DNA of 64,000 nt from Lactiplantibacillus paraplantarum (GCF_003641145.1 NZ_CP032744.1:2418001-2482000); one strand, 5' to 3'. Positions 50,972 to 60,197 are shown, numbered from the stretch's first letter. Numbers and translations: made by a program. The notes: generated by a model not told the origin, from the sequence alone.

Positions 50972-51843
50972 ACTGCCCCTCCTCTTGTAAATACTTTATT
51001 ACTATCCGTTGTGCTAGTTATTATATAGTATTAATTGTGCTTAAAACATGTCAATATCTAAGAACACAAGCAACCCAGCTTGGTCCCGCTGACAAGCGTG
51101 CAATTTGGCGGAAAATTCCTTAATTAGCTCGTTCTACGCCGGCTTCCAGCCATTCCTGCCGGGATTGCATTTAAATGCAGTTATTGATGGATTCAACTTT
51201 AGTTAAACTAGTCGTTGTTTCATATACAACAGCTTAAGATGCGATTATTGGGATTGGCAATAGCTGCAATCAGCTATTCGTTTTTTAGTTGCCATGCTAA
51301 TATTTCAGTATTTCAAACAGCAGATTCAGACTAACACCACGGTTAGCTAAAAGTTCCATACAACAACTATTCCACAATCAATTGTATCAAGAAGCGTGAT
51401 TGTTTATCAGCCATTCGAGCGGCCTACTGAAACGTGCTCGGTGCCACTGAAGCTTGTGCTTGTTACACCAACGGACTAATGCCAAAACCGCATTAATCCG
51501 TTGGCTGGGCAATGCTCGGCTTCAACCCGTGGCCCGCACAGGCTTTTAGACTGGAGGGGCTGGGTGACAATGCTCAGTAGCCAAATTATTCTTAGCTGGA
51601 AGTGACTTGCTTCCGGCTTAGAATAAGACTCGTATTTGAGATTGCGCAGTGGGCTTCTGCGTGAGCTCAAATCGACGTCGGCTACGTTTCAGCAATTGGC
51701 ACCCAGCCCCGGAGGTCGGCATCGGGCGCGCATATATTGACGAACAGTAATCCAACTAACTGGCATGTTTTAAATCATGCTTCATACTAAGTAATAACTA
51801 GTACAACGCATCCTAAATGACAATCACTACCACGGCCACATAA
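50972..51843. repeat. Long intergenic region containing the best-preserved copy of repeat family A (about 51415-51825)
   Basis: No credible gene. Blocks from this stretch recur in the window: CATTCGAGCG and ACGTGCTCGGT at 59218-59250, ATTCTTAG with CTTAGAATAA at 31635-31680, ATTGCGCAGT and GCACCCAGCC at 6045-6120, and CTTCATACTAAGTAATAACT at 59371-59391. The element is about 400 bases and G/C-richer than its surroundings. Short open frames inside lack ribosome binding sites. Confidence 0.6.
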
Positions 51844-51891
51844 TAAAACAGTTGCGCTCAGAATGGCATTTCTGAAACGCAACTGTTTTAT
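51844..51891 (-). terminator. Terminator of the dicarboxylate symporter gene
   Basis: AAAACAGTTGCG pairs with CGCAACTGTTTT, with inner TCAGAA/TTCTGA. The T-run follows on both strands. Confidence 0.85.
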
Positions 51892-51985
51892 TTATGACTC
51901 ATCAGTAGCCGTCATCATTGGATCACTTATCATTATCGTTTGGCTTCATGTTACTAATAGCCACACTAATCACCGCGAGCGACTA

Positions 51986-53302
51986 TTATTTAGCCGCCGT
52001 TCGGGTACGACCTGCTCGAATCTCAGCCAAATACTGGTCACTTTGAGCCGTATCGAATTCGTGTTCAGACTTACCAATAATAACTGCGGCTAACGAATTA
52101 CCGACCACATTGACAACCGTTCGACCCATATCCACTAACCGGTCAATCCCCGCAATAAAGGCGAGTCCCTGTACCGGAACGCCGATCGTCGAAATCGTCG
52201 CGAGCAGAACAACGAATGAAGCACCTGGAACGCCAGCAATTCCCTTTGATGTAATCATTAACACAATCAGTAAGGTGATCTGCTGACTCAGCGACAAATG
52301 AATCCCATACGCCTGTGCTAGGAACAGCGCTGCTAACGATTGGTAGATTGCGGAGCCGTCTAAGTTAAACGTGTACCCAGTTGGAATAACGAATGAGACA
52401 ATTCCTTCACTAACACCGTACTTCCCCATCTTATCAATGATTCGTGGCAAGGCTGCCTCAGAGCTCGCCGTTGAAAAGCCAAGCACCATTTCGTCACGAA
52501 TCACTCGTAGTAGGTGCCAAATATTTAAACCGAACAGCTTACCAACAATCCCCATCACAACCACAATGAAAATCGCCATGGTAATATAGGCGAGAATAAT
52601 AAAATAACCTAGGGGGGCCAGCGCCTTCAAGCCCATCTCTGCAACCGTCACTCCAATCAAGGCACAGACGCCAATTGGGGCGGTGTGCATGACCCAGTTA
52701 GTCACTTTGAACATCGCTTCAGCAACGGCATTCATAAAGTCCAAAATAATTTTGCCCTGTTCACCGATTGCGGCAGTTCCTAAGCCGAAAAAGACGGCAA
52801 AGAAAATAACCGGAATCATATCACCAGCAGACAATGATTTAAAAACGTTAGTTGGAATAATTCCCATCACCGTTGACCAAATGCCATTATGAGAAACCGT
52901 CTTAGCCGTTTGAACGTATTGACTAATATTCGACGCATGCAGTTGATGAATATCGATATAATCACCGGGATGAAAAATATTACCCATTAGCAATCCCAAA
53001 GCAATTGCAATTGTCGTCATGATTTCAAAATAGATAATAGTTTTACCACCAATGCGACCCAACTTCTTCAGATCACCCATATTGGCAATTCCCGTAATTA
53101 GGCACGCCACTACAATTGGTAATACAATCATTTGTATTAGGCTGATGAACATGGTCCCAATATTTTGCATGGCTGTAATCGCCGTCTTGTTGCCATAAAA
53201 GACAACCCCTAATACAATTCCCAGCACTAGCCCAATTAAAATCTGCCAGCCCAAACTCAATCGAAACTGGCGATACCGTTTCATCTTTCCCTGCTTTTCC
53301 AA
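51986..53302 (-). CDS. Dicarboxylate/amino acid:cation symporter (DAACS, GltP-like)
   Basis: A 438-residue membrane protein. The family signatures are TASSEAALPRIIDKMGKYG (re-entrant loop 1), FNLDGSAIYQSLAALFLAQAYG (TM7) and GVPGASFVVLLATISTIGVPVQG (re-entrant loop 2). IDRLVDMGRTVVNVVGNSLAA is the TM8 substrate motif. It imports glutamate, aspartate or C4-dicarboxylates with H+ or Na+. The start may be TTG 53302 (after CGGAAG) or ATG 53284 (after AGGGAAAG); both remain possible. It is monocistronic. Confidence 0.92.
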   Translation of the reverse strand: MEKQGKMKRYRQFRLSLGWQILIGLVLGIVLGVVFYGNKTAITAMQNIGTMFISLIQMIVLPIVVACLITGIANMGDLKKLGRIGGKTIIYFEIMTTIAIALGLLMGNIFHPGDYIDIHQLHASNISQYVQTAKTVSHNGIWSTVMGIIPTNVFKSLSAGDMIPVIFFAVFFGLGTAAIGEQGKIILDFMNAVAEAMFKVTNWVMHTAPIGVCALIGVTVAEMGLKALAPLGYFIILAYITMAIFIVVVMGIVGKLFGLNIWHLLRVIRDEMVLGFSTASSEAALPRIIDKMGKYGVSEGIVSFVIPTGYTFNLDGSAIYQSLAALFLAQAYGIHLSLSQQITLLIVLMITSKGIAGVPGASFVVLLATISTIGVPVQGLAFIAGIDRLVDMGRTVVNVVGNSLAAVIIGKSEHEFDTAQSDQYLAEIRAGRTRTAAK

Positions 53303-53666
53303 GCTACTTCCGCCCCATTCTCATTTATGGATGTTTTCATCAAATATTGCACACAATATTAATATTTTAGCACATTTCCGCTTAATATGAGAATTAAATT
53401 AAAAAGATAAGTATCAGAATCTGTTTGTCCTATCATAGTGCCTGTTATTGTCAGTTATTTTCCTCATAATCATCATACTACTTTGACTAGCACGTCTTTT
53501 ATTACTAGTAAAATACGAACATTAATCAAAATAGCGTTAAATAAAACTAGCTTGATTAGAATTTTTAAGCTTTCCTAACCTAGCTAGTCTTTCAATTTAA
53601 TTCCATATTTAATTATCATCACCAATGAATCAACTTAACCGCTCATTTCAGTAGCCGACCGCATTT
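53303..53666. other. A/T-rich intergenic region, no gene seen
   Basis: About 360 bases. It should contain the promoter of the symporter gene and the transcript end of the yagU-like gene, but no clear hairpin or promoter pair stands out. Confidence 0.4.
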
Positions 53667-54170
53667 TTACTTTGAGCGTGTCATCCGGTCATAGATTGCG
53701 GCACTGACCCAATCAGCAGTCCACATCCATAAGACATGTCCCACGGCCTCTGATACGTGCTCCGTCATCGGCTGATCCTTAGCAGCAGGAACGGTACCCA
53801 GTGCTGGTAAGATGCCATGATGAAAAGCCGTCCAAACGCCTAATCCGTACAGCGCACTGCTCCCCCCCTTAGCTCGGGGATGCTTGCGGGCCCACAAACT
53901 ATAAGCCACGGCAAACGTTGTTGAGAAGCCAAAATGCATCACATAGCTGACACCAGGTAAGTCATGACCAGCATATGAATACGTTGCATGCGTAACACTG
54001 GCGGGAATGCCCATTTGTTGTAATAATTGTTGTGGGGGATTCGTTGCATCCCGTTCCGGCGTCCGTGGTGGTAAAATATTCTCCCACCCTAACTTAACCA
54101 AACCAGAAATCACACCGCCAGTAACACCAGCGATAACGGCGGCCCGATGATTGAACTGCTTTTTCACCAT
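53667..54170 (-). CDS. YagU family (DUF1440) inner membrane protein
   Basis: A 167-residue protein with three or four hydrophobic segments. It opens AVIAGVTGGVISGLVKLGWENILPPRTPERDATNPPQ, and SYVMHFGFSTTFAVAYSLW and TEHVSEAVGHVLWMWTADW match the YagU family. In E. coli YagU is linked to acid tolerance; the role here is unknown. The start ATG 54170 follows GAGGTAGG. It is divergent from the ABC transporter operon. Confidence 0.85.
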   Translation of the reverse strand: MVKKQFNHRAAVIAGVTGGVISGLVKLGWENILPPRTPERDATNPPQQLLQQMGIPASVTHATYSYAGHDLPGVSYVMHFGFSTTFAVAYSLWARKHPRAKGGSSALYGLGVWTAFHHGILPALGTVPAAKDQPMTEHVSEAVGHVLWMWTADWVSAAIYDRMTRSK

Positions 54171-54302
54171 TACTAATTACCTACCTCTCTATATCAATAA
54201 GTCAATCATACCAGTCAGGGCAAACTTTTCGAAATAATTTAGCTTGACGACTAAATAAAAAAATTGATTTATCAGAATTAACGTGCTACTATAATCACAT
54301 TG

Positions 54303-54320
54303 ATTTATCGGGTGATAAAT
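54303..54320 (+). promoter_or_regulatory. Operator-like inverted repeat before the HrtB-like gene
   Basis: ATTTATC-GGGT-GATAAAT (arms 54303-54309 and 54314-54320). The sequence TTGATTTATC also occurs at 54264-54273, near a possible -35, with TATAAT at 54290-54295. The repeat lies downstream of that -10, where a repressor would block transcription. Confidence 0.5.
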
Positions 54321-54342
54321 GAAATTAAGAGGAGGAATTGAG

Positions 54343-55410
54343 ATGTATTTAGGCTTAAAAGAAATGAACCATGAAAAACTAAGATACGGATTACTTAGCG
54401 GTGTTTTACTGCTAATTGCGCTTGTCGTCTTTATGTTGGCAGGACTTGCTAATGGTCTATCCAATGGCAATCGCCAAGCAGTCGACCAGTGGGATGCGCA
54501 AACCGTCTATTTAAATAAGGACGCGAACCAGACATTATCTGCCTCCCAGCTCAAATTGGCAGATCAAGATCGCATTCAGGGCAATGACGTGGCCCCACTA
54601 GCTAGCCTATCAGGAACACTGCGAACAGCCAACAATGGTCTCAAAACAACCACGAGTGCTTTTGGAACCACTCGTGATAGCTTCTTGATGCCTAAAGTTG
54701 TCACCGGCCATCAGATTAACGGTAAGAATCAGCTGATTATCTCCGCGGCACTAAAAGACAAGGGCTACAAGTTAGGTCAAAAGGTTCGGATTGGAACCAC
54801 TGATCAAAAAGTAACCATCGTTGGTACCTTTAAAGCAAGTACTTATAGCATTGCCCCGACAGTCTACACGGATGTTGCCACCCTTAATCGACTCAAGGGT
54901 AATCCCGTCACTAGCGGCGATCAACAACCAGTTAACGCGTTCGTGACTAAGAAAAGCCATTTTAAGAATCAGCACCATGGTGATATACAACGCTTGAGTA
55001 TTGCGACCTTTATCGAAAAGCTCCCTGGTTACAGTGCCGAACAATTAACACTAAACACGATGATCTACTTCTTGTTTGTCATCGCGCTCGCCGTTATTGG
55101 TATTTTCATGTTCGTCTTAACCTTACAAAAACAAGCCTTATTTGGTGTCTTAAAAGTACAAGGAATTGGTACCAAACACATTCTGGCAGCCCTGCTAACC
55201 CAAAGCGTTGCGATGGCCATCATCGGCATCGGTATCGGCCTTTTAATTACACTAGGATTAGCTCAAATCATGCCGGCTGGTCTACCGTTCGCCATTGACT
55301 GGCCACAATTTGGAATTTATAGTGTGGCACTCTTACTAGCCGCAGTCATCGGGGCCTTGCTCTCATGGCGTACCGTTGCCAAGATTGATCCCGTTGTCGC
55401 CATCGGATAA
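54343..55410 (+). CDS. FtsX-family ABC transporter permease, HrtB-like
   Basis: About 355 residues. One N-terminal membrane helix after MYLGLKEMNHEKLRYGLLSG is followed by a large outer domain (about 45-230) and three helices at the C-terminus, the MacB/FtsX layout. The N-terminal LKE-to-KLRYGL block and the VDQWDAQTVYLNKDAN segment resemble HrtB, the haem-efflux permease of Gram-positive bacteria. The start ATG 54343 follows GAGGAGG. The ATPase gene follows after 13 bases. Haem as substrate is inferred from resemblance only; no HrtR or HssRS gene is near. Confidence 0.85.
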   Translation: MYLGLKEMNHEKLRYGLLSGVLLLIALVVFMLAGLANGLSNGNRQAVDQWDAQTVYLNKDANQTLSASQLKLADQDRIQGNDVAPLASLSGTLRTANNGLKTTTSAFGTTRDSFLMPKVVTGHQINGKNQLIISAALKDKGYKLGQKVRIGTTDQKVTIVGTFKASTYSIAPTVYTDVATLNRLKGNPVTSGDQQPVNAFVTKKSHFKNQHHGDIQRLSIATFIEKLPGYSAEQLTLNTMIYFLFVIALAVIGIFMFVLTLQKQALFGVLKVQGIGTKHILAALLTQSVAMAIIGIGIGLLITLGLAQIMPAGLPFAIDWPQFGIYSVALLLAAVIGALLSWRTVAKIDPVVAIG

Positions 55411-55423
55411 GGAGGATTTCATT

Positions 55424-56101
55424 ATGAGTCAACCAGTTTTAGCTTTACAAAATATCAACAAACAATTTGGGCACGGTCACACCGCCGTTAACGCTTTGAC
55501 CAATGCCAACTTTGAGGTCAGTGCGGGGCAATTCGTTGCAATTATTGGACCATCAGGCTCGGGCAAATCAACCTTTTTAACGATTGCTGCCGGATTACAA
55601 ACGCCCACTAGTGGACAAGTTATTCTCAATGGGCAATCCTTATCAAATCAAACGGAAAAGCAACGGTTAGCTTACCGTTTTAACGAAATTGGCTTCATCT
55701 TGCAAAGTTCCAATTTGATTCCATTTCTGACCGTACGTGAACAATTCAAACTCGTCGATAAGATGGCCCGGCGCAAATTCAACCAGGCTAGCACTGATGA
55801 GTTGCTCGCAGAATTAGCGCTCACTGAAGTCCGTGACGCTTACCCTAGTGATCTTTCAGGTGGTGAACGCCAGCGCGTTGCCATTGCTCGGGCACTTTAT
55901 AACGATCCAAGTGTTATTTTAGCCGACGAGCCCACTGCAAGTCTTGACACACCGCGATCCATCGACGTAGTCAAGCGCCTTGCTAACGAAGCCCATCACC
56001 ATCAAAAAGCTATCGTCATGGTCACACACGATCAACGTCTGATCGACGATTGTGACGTGGTTTATCAAATCGAAGATGGTCAAATGAGCCGACGTGATTA
56101 G
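55424..56101 (+). CDS. ABC transporter ATP-binding protein, HrtA/LolD-like
   Basis: A 225-residue ATPase with Walker A (GPSGSGKST), Q-loop region IGFILQSSNLIPFLTV, signature LSGGERQRVAIARAL, Walker B (VILADEPTASLD) and an H-loop (MVTHDQR). It partners the FtsX-like permease upstream. The start ATG 55424 (MSQPVLALQN) follows AAGGAGG; the open frame extends upstream into the permease gene but without a ribosome binding site. The operon ends at the hairpin 56140-56185. Confidence 0.9.
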   Translation: MSQPVLALQNINKQFGHGHTAVNALTNANFEVSAGQFVAIIGPSGSGKSTFLTIAAGLQTPTSGQVILNGQSLSNQTEKQRLAYRFNEIGFILQSSNLIPFLTVREQFKLVDKMARRKFNQASTDELLAELALTEVRDAYPSDLSGGERQRVAIARALYNDPSVILADEPTASLDTPRSIDVVKRLANEAHHHQKAIVMVTHDQRLIDDCDVVYQIEDGQMSRRD

Positions 56102-56139
56102 TAGGCTATAAGCACAAAACCGTCCATAAATCTTTAAGA

Positions 56140-56185
56140 CTTAAAAGGTCTTCTCCAAAACAATACTTGGAGAAGACCTTTTAAG
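56140..56185. terminator. Hairpin after the HrtBA-like operon
   Basis: CTTAAAAGGTCTTCTCCAA pairs perfectly with TTGGAGAAGACCTTTTAAG around an 8-base loop. T residues lie within the stem base rather than in a long tail. It lies between two convergent units and probably serves both. Confidence 0.75.
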
Positions 56186-56376
56186 CTTACACGGCCAATT
56201 ACGACGCGTATTTTACAGATTATTATTGTCACAACTAACTTTTAAGCAGCCATCGTTTTTCGAATATTGACGCTTAAGAACCGCTGATTAAGTTAAGCCG
56301 CGCATCCACTAACCAACAATGGTGCTACCACTCACTTTGCTTCGACGCCATGGCTGGATAACACGGCGTTGACTAA

Positions 56377-57141
56377 TTAATTTTGTGGCTCAGTATACTG
56401 TTCAATACACTGGACTAAGATTGCCGTAGCCCCGTTGCCCGCACGACCATCATAATACTGACGAAATCGCGGGTCTGCTAAATACAGCTGCGCTAATCCA
56501 CGATGCATCGCTGGCTGATACTGCGCCCATGCATAGCACAACCAGTCACGATGAAGTTGATAAATCATTGCAGCGCGTTCTTCGGTCGGTTGTTGCAATT
56601 GTTGCGTTAAGGCCACTAATAATCGTTGCTCCGTCGCCTGCATAGTTGCGTAATCAGTGGCGCTAAGTTGACTAAAACGTTGATTTGCTGATTCGACCGC
56701 CTGCTCACCATAATGTTGGCGAGCTTCTGCGCCGTATTTAACTTCATGTTCATCGAGCTGTGTCTGCTTAAACGCTGCAAACTTCTCCTGATCATTCATT
56801 TGATTGCCCTCCCGTTGAGCCGCAATCGTCGTTTCCATCAAGGTCAACAATTGATCTAAATGTCGCCGTTCCTGTTGCAGCTGCTGATATTGTCGTTGAA
56901 GTTGTGTCACCACGACAGCTGCTGGTTGATCTAGCAATGTCGGCATCGTGGCCAATGGAATCTGTAACTGCCGGTATAAACAAATCCGTTGCAACCGATT
57001 AATCTGGGGTGTCTCGTAATACCGATACCCGTTGTCACCGATAAAAGCGGGTTTCAATAAACCGATTTCATCGTAGTAACGCAAAGTCCGTACACTAACA
57101 CCAGCTAACGTTGCTAACTGCTTAATCTGATAAGCCATCAT
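56377..57141 (-). CDS. MerR family regulator with TipAS antibiotic-recognition domain
   Basis: About 254 residues. The MerR DNA-binding domain (about 2-70) includes IKQLATLAGVSVRTLRYYDEIGLLKP, followed by a coiled coil (about 75-115). The C-terminal TipAS domain (about 125-250) has a FAAFKQTQLDEHEVKYGAEARQHYG-like helix and ends with RFRQYYDGRAGNGATAILVQCI. TipA-type regulators respond to thiopeptides and related drugs. Start ATGs at 57141 and 57138 both follow AAAGGAG. No partner gene is on the same transcript, so the target is elsewhere or the gene itself. Confidence 0.88.
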   Translation of the reverse strand: MMAYQIKQLATLAGVSVRTLRYYDEIGLLKPAFIGDNGYRYYETPQINRLQRICLYRQLQIPLATMPTLLDQPAAVVVTQLQRQYQQLQQERRHLDQLLTLMETTIAAQREGNQMNDQEKFAAFKQTQLDEHEVKYGAEARQHYGEQAVESANQRFSQLSATDYATMQATEQRLLVALTQQLQQPTEERAAMIYQLHRDWLCYAWAQYQPAMHRGLAQLYLADPRFRQYYDGRAGNGATAILVQCIEQYTEPQN

Positions 57142-57326
57142 GATCACTCCTTTCAACAAGCTTTACTATAAGGGCTAACGTAACGAGAGGGTCAAGTCGT
57201 CGTCATCATTTTACTCAAAAAGATCGACTGATGCGTAGCGTAGTGCCCCCAGTCGACCTGACAAAATATCATTAAGTTGATAGATCATGGTACCGGCTAG
57301 CCAAACCATTGTCACGACGATACCAA

Positions 57327-57878
57327 CTAATTTGCTTGCGGTAATTTATATCGTAAGGCCCGGTACACTAAGGCAACCACATAAACAGTAATAAAACGAT
57401 CCAAGTAGTCCGTTCCCACTTGAATCAAAAAGACGGCCATTGGCTTACCCATCCCTGTTCCTAATAATAACTGAACTAGCATACTAGACCCTGATGAGGT
57501 GATTCCATGGAACAAGATAACCGTGATTGCCGTGGATAGTAGCGTTCCGGGAAGCGCGATTGCCCCAGCCAACCACCAACTTGAACGCCAAGTTCCCGGC
57601 TGGACTCGTCGATATAACCAGCCTGCCATGAATCCCGTTAACAACTGAACCGGCATGAAAAATAGTGAATACAAGTCAGTCGTGGCACCAACAATCACTC
57701 CCGTGGCACCCCCGGCCAGCATCCCGCCAAGTGGACCGAACACGGCCGCGGCTAACACCGTCCCAATTGAGTCCAAATAAATGGGTAATTTTAACATCAA
57801 CGCAATATTACTGCCAATAATATTCAGTGCGATACAGAACGCTAATAACGTAATCGTACGGGTCTTTATTTTTCGCAT
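57327..57878 (-). CDS. ECF transporter S component coupled to a nucleoside hydrolase
   Basis: A 183-residue membrane protein with six helices. Starting MRKIKTRTITLLAFCIALNIIGSNIALMLKLPIYLDSIGTV, read in parts, it has the short S-component fold, and GPLGGMLAGGATGVIVGATTDLYSLFFMP is the characteristic middle. Its start overlaps the 3' end of the nucleoside hydrolase gene by 13 bases, so the pair is translated together. The substrate is therefore probably a nucleoside or modified base; queuosine-related compounds are one option, discussed separately. The EcfAAT energising module is encoded elsewhere. Confidence 0.82.
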   Translation of the reverse strand: MRKIKTRTITLLAFCIALNIIGSNIALMLKLPIYLDSIGTVLAAAVFGPLGGMLAGGATGVIVGATTDLYSLFFMPVQLLTGFMAGWLYRRVQPGTWRSSWWLAGAIALPGTLLSTAITVILFHGITSSGSSMLVQLLLGTGMGKPMAVFLIQVGTDYLDRFITVYVVALVYRALRYKLPQAN

Positions 57879-58855
57879 GGCGTTACCAATTGATGCAAGA
57901 CATGCGTCAAATCAGGCTCAGTCGCACCGATGACCGTCGTTAAGAACAAACGCCAGAAAGCCTCAACATCAACGTCCGTCATCACTTGGCTATTCACCGT
58001 TGCATGCCAAAAATCATGATCGTCAACAATCGATTGTCCGCGAGCGACACCATCCGTGACTACCGTCGTGTAACTGTCAAAGCCATGCAAAATCGTCGAA
58101 TCAAGCATGCCCGCCACAGCCAACGGGTCATTGATCACGCAACCAATCACCCGCTCATATTGCCAGTGAAAGTCAAAGTAAAACTTAGTAATTTTCTCAA
58201 TAAACGTCCCCATTGTGGGGTTAATATCTTTAATATAAGCTAACAAACTAGGTGTCAACACAATTTTACGAGTGACATCTAAACCAACCATCTGAATCGG
58301 AACCGGCATCAAGTCAAACACAACCTTGGCCGCATCTGGATCACACCAAAAATTGTACTCAGCAACTGGTGAACAATTACCATGACTGCGATAACTGCCA
58401 CCCATCAATGTAAATTGATCGACTTGCTCAAACAAGTTCGGATCACGCTGCAGCACCGTTGCAATATTCGTCAATGGTCCTAACGCCAGAATTGAGGTGG
58501 TGGGCGCCTCCGTCAGCGTAGCTTCGATGAACCTAGCCGCATCTTGAATCGGTCGTACTGCTGTTACTGTCGGAATTTCGCTATTGCCTAACCCATCGTC
58601 ACCATGTGTATCTTGGGCACTGGTATACGCGACTTCCAACGGGCGATTAGCCCCTAAGTAGACCGGAATATCTAACCGATCAGCTAAATCTAGAATTTTC
58701 AGTGCGTTTTCTGCACCAATATGGGTCGGCACATTCCCACAAACAATCGTAATCCCAATCACGTTTAGTGCCGGTGATTTTAATGCTAACAGCAGTGCTA
58801 AGCTGTCATCGATACCAGGATCACAATCAATAATAACGTTACGCGTCGCATTCAT
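57866..58855 (-). CDS. Nucleoside hydrolase (IunH family)
   Basis: A 329-residue inosine/uridine-preferring nucleoside hydrolase homologue. The Ca2+-binding motif is IIDCDPGIDDSLALLLAL, followed by GAENALKIL, LGPLTNIATVL, FTLMGGSYRSHGNCSPVAEYNFWCDPDAA and the C-terminal VINDPLAVAGML. It cleaves the N-glycosidic bond of ribonucleosides. The C-terminal motif has Asn in place of the usual His before DPLA, which may shift base preference. The start ATG 58855 follows CGGAGG. It is the first gene of an operon with an ECF S-component and has a structured leader. Confidence 0.88.
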   Translation of the reverse strand: MNATRNVIIDCDPGIDDSLALLLALKSPALNVIGITIVCGNVPTHIGAENALKILDLADRLDIPVYLGANRPLEVAYTSAQDTHGDDGLGNSEIPTVTAVRPIQDAARFIEATLTEAPTTSILALGPLTNIATVLQRDPNLFEQVDQFTLMGGSYRSHGNCSPVAEYNFWCDPDAAKVVFDLMPVPIQMVGLDVTRKIVLTPSLLAYIKDINPTMGTFIEKITKFYFDFHWQYERVIGCVINDPLAVAGMLDSTILHGFDSYTTVVTDGVARGQSIVDDHDFWHATVNSQVMTDVDVEAFWRLFLTTVIGATEPDLTHVLHQLVTPCEK

Positions 58856-58875
58856 TCTCTTACCTCCGATAATTG

Positions 58876-58916
58876 AAGTTCTTGGTTTTTTATCCTGGGA
58901 AGTTTACGAACCAGGC
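58876..58916 (-). ncRNA. Riboswitch-like leader, resembles preQ1-I (tentative)
   Basis: On the minus strand CCTGG and CCAGG (58911-58915 with 58894-58898) enclose a 12-base loop. An A-rich ATAAAAAACCAAG tail follows, then a GAAC that can pair with GTTC in the loop, and the ribosome binding site comes 10 bases later. The stem, loop and A-rich tail order is that of the small preQ1-I aptamer, but the match to its invariant bases is incomplete. A second hairpin lies upstream (about 58917-58948). A TATAAT (58973-58978) is the likely -10. Confidence 0.35.
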
Positions 58917-58979
58917 CAGCTCACCCTGCGAATAACGTTCAAGGGCAGCCGAATTTATGAAATGCTAATCCAATTATAG

Positions 58980-59557
58980 CGGACCTTTTAGCGGTTGAAC
59001 ACCATCAATATTTAATTTTTGAGCTAGTTCCATCGTCAAACTTACGACTAGCTGTCCCGTTATTGGCCTTCCTCACAACACTCGGATACTGCATGTCAAA
59101 TTAGTCGTCCCGTGACCGGCCACAAGCTTCTCCATTCTGGCGCCTGACTACTTAGCACCTACCACGACAAAGCAATCGATGTCTGATTATTCTTAGTTAA
59201 GCGGGTAGCTGTTAGCCATTCAAGCGACTTCCTAACACGTGCTCGGTACCAGCGAAGTGTATGCCATTGTTCAACTTCAATTTGTGCCCCCACAGACTCA
59301 AGACTGCAAGGATCGGCATAACAGCATGCATGCTGGCGAACAACCTCAGGAACCGCCTGTTTAATCAGGCTTCATACTAAATAATAACTAGCACCTCCGA
59401 ATTGCACCCACTAGACGACTAACAATCCTAATACCGCAACCTAGCAGCCAAACAATGTCTCTTAATTATGTTACTGAACTTTTACCAGAGTTCAGTAAGT
59501 GTACAACTGGAAAACATGGTACAATATGACTACTAAAGATAAAGTAGGTGTCGAAAC
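58980..59557. repeat. Gene-free region with a copy of repeat family A (about 59200-59400)
   Basis: No gene seen. Blocks CATTCAAGCG, ACGTGCTCGGTACC and CTTCATACTAAATAATAACT occur in the same order and orientation as in 51415-51815; the middle of the longer element is missing. Promoter elements for the next gene should lie at 59490-59530. Confidence 0.5.
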
Positions 59558-60097
59558 ATGCGTAAAGTTCAGTTTTACGGGGCCATTTCAATTGACGGTT
59601 ATCTAGCCACAAAGGATAACCGCTTAGACTGGTTGTTCCAAACAGCCGGTGCTAGTGATGCCCCCACCGAAGCATTTATGCAGCAAGTTGATACCGCCAT
59701 CATGGGTCGCCATACTTACGAATACACGATGGAACAAACCACTGATCAACTCATTAATCCATATAATCCGGCGACCCGCAATATTGTTATGACTTCACAA
59801 CCACATACTGGTGACGAACGTACTCAATTCACTAACACGCCTGTAACCGAGATCGTTGAAGAATTACGGCGCGCCGCGGGCCATAATATTTGGATCGTTG
59901 GTGGTGCAGGTGTCTTGATGCCGCTTTTGGCTGCCAACTTGATCGATGAACTATACATCCAGATTGCGCCAGTCATTTTGGGCGATGGCATTCCACTATT
60001 CAACGCCATTAACCAACAACAACGTTTTGAGTTGGTAACCACCAATCAATACGGTCAACTCGCCGAGGTTCATTTTCAGCGATTAAGTGTTGACTGA
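59558..60097 (+). CDS. Dihydrofolate reductase/RibD C-terminal domain family protein
   Basis: A 179-residue NADPH-dependent reductase-fold protein. It starts VQFYGAISIDGYLATKDNRLDWL, then IMGRHTYEYT, NIWIVGGAGVLMPLLAANLIDELYIQIAPVILGDGIPLF, all typical of the YwjB/RibD_C family. It is not the chromosomal folate DHFR, and the substrate is unknown. The start ATG 59558 follows GTAGGTG. A very strong hairpin follows the stop. Confidence 0.88.
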   Translation: MRKVQFYGAISIDGYLATKDNRLDWLFQTAGASDAPTEAFMQQVDTAIMGRHTYEYTMEQTTDQLINPYNPATRNIVMTSQPHTGDERTQFTNTPVTEIVEELRRAAGHNIWIVGGAGVLMPLLAANLIDELYIQIAPVILGDGIPLFNAINQQQRFELVTTNQYGQLAEVHFQRLSVD

Positions 60098-60108
60098 TCG
60101 CCAAGTAG

Positions 60109-60155
60109 AACAGGACCGGCTTATTTGCAAAAATTGCAAATAAGCCGGTCCTGTT
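60109..60155. terminator. 22-bp perfect hairpin after the RibD-like gene
   Basis: AACAGGACCGGCTTATTTGCA pairs without mismatch with the reverse complement at 60135-60155 around a small A-rich loop. No long T-tract follows on either strand. It lies 12 bases from the left end of the IS element and was probably the shared terminator of two convergent genes before the insertion. Confidence 0.7.
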
Positions 60156-60197
60156 CAATCGACAACTAAAGTGAACCCTTAAAATTGGACAACTTTA

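Noticed and set aside
51476..51670. Short open frame in the long gap near 51.5 kb
   Set aside because: It falls within the interspersed repeat; other copies do not keep the frame.
54189..54470. A minus-strand 93-codon frame over the start of the ABC permease gene
   Set aside because: It overlaps the permease start and its promoter, and has no ribosome binding site or recognisable product.
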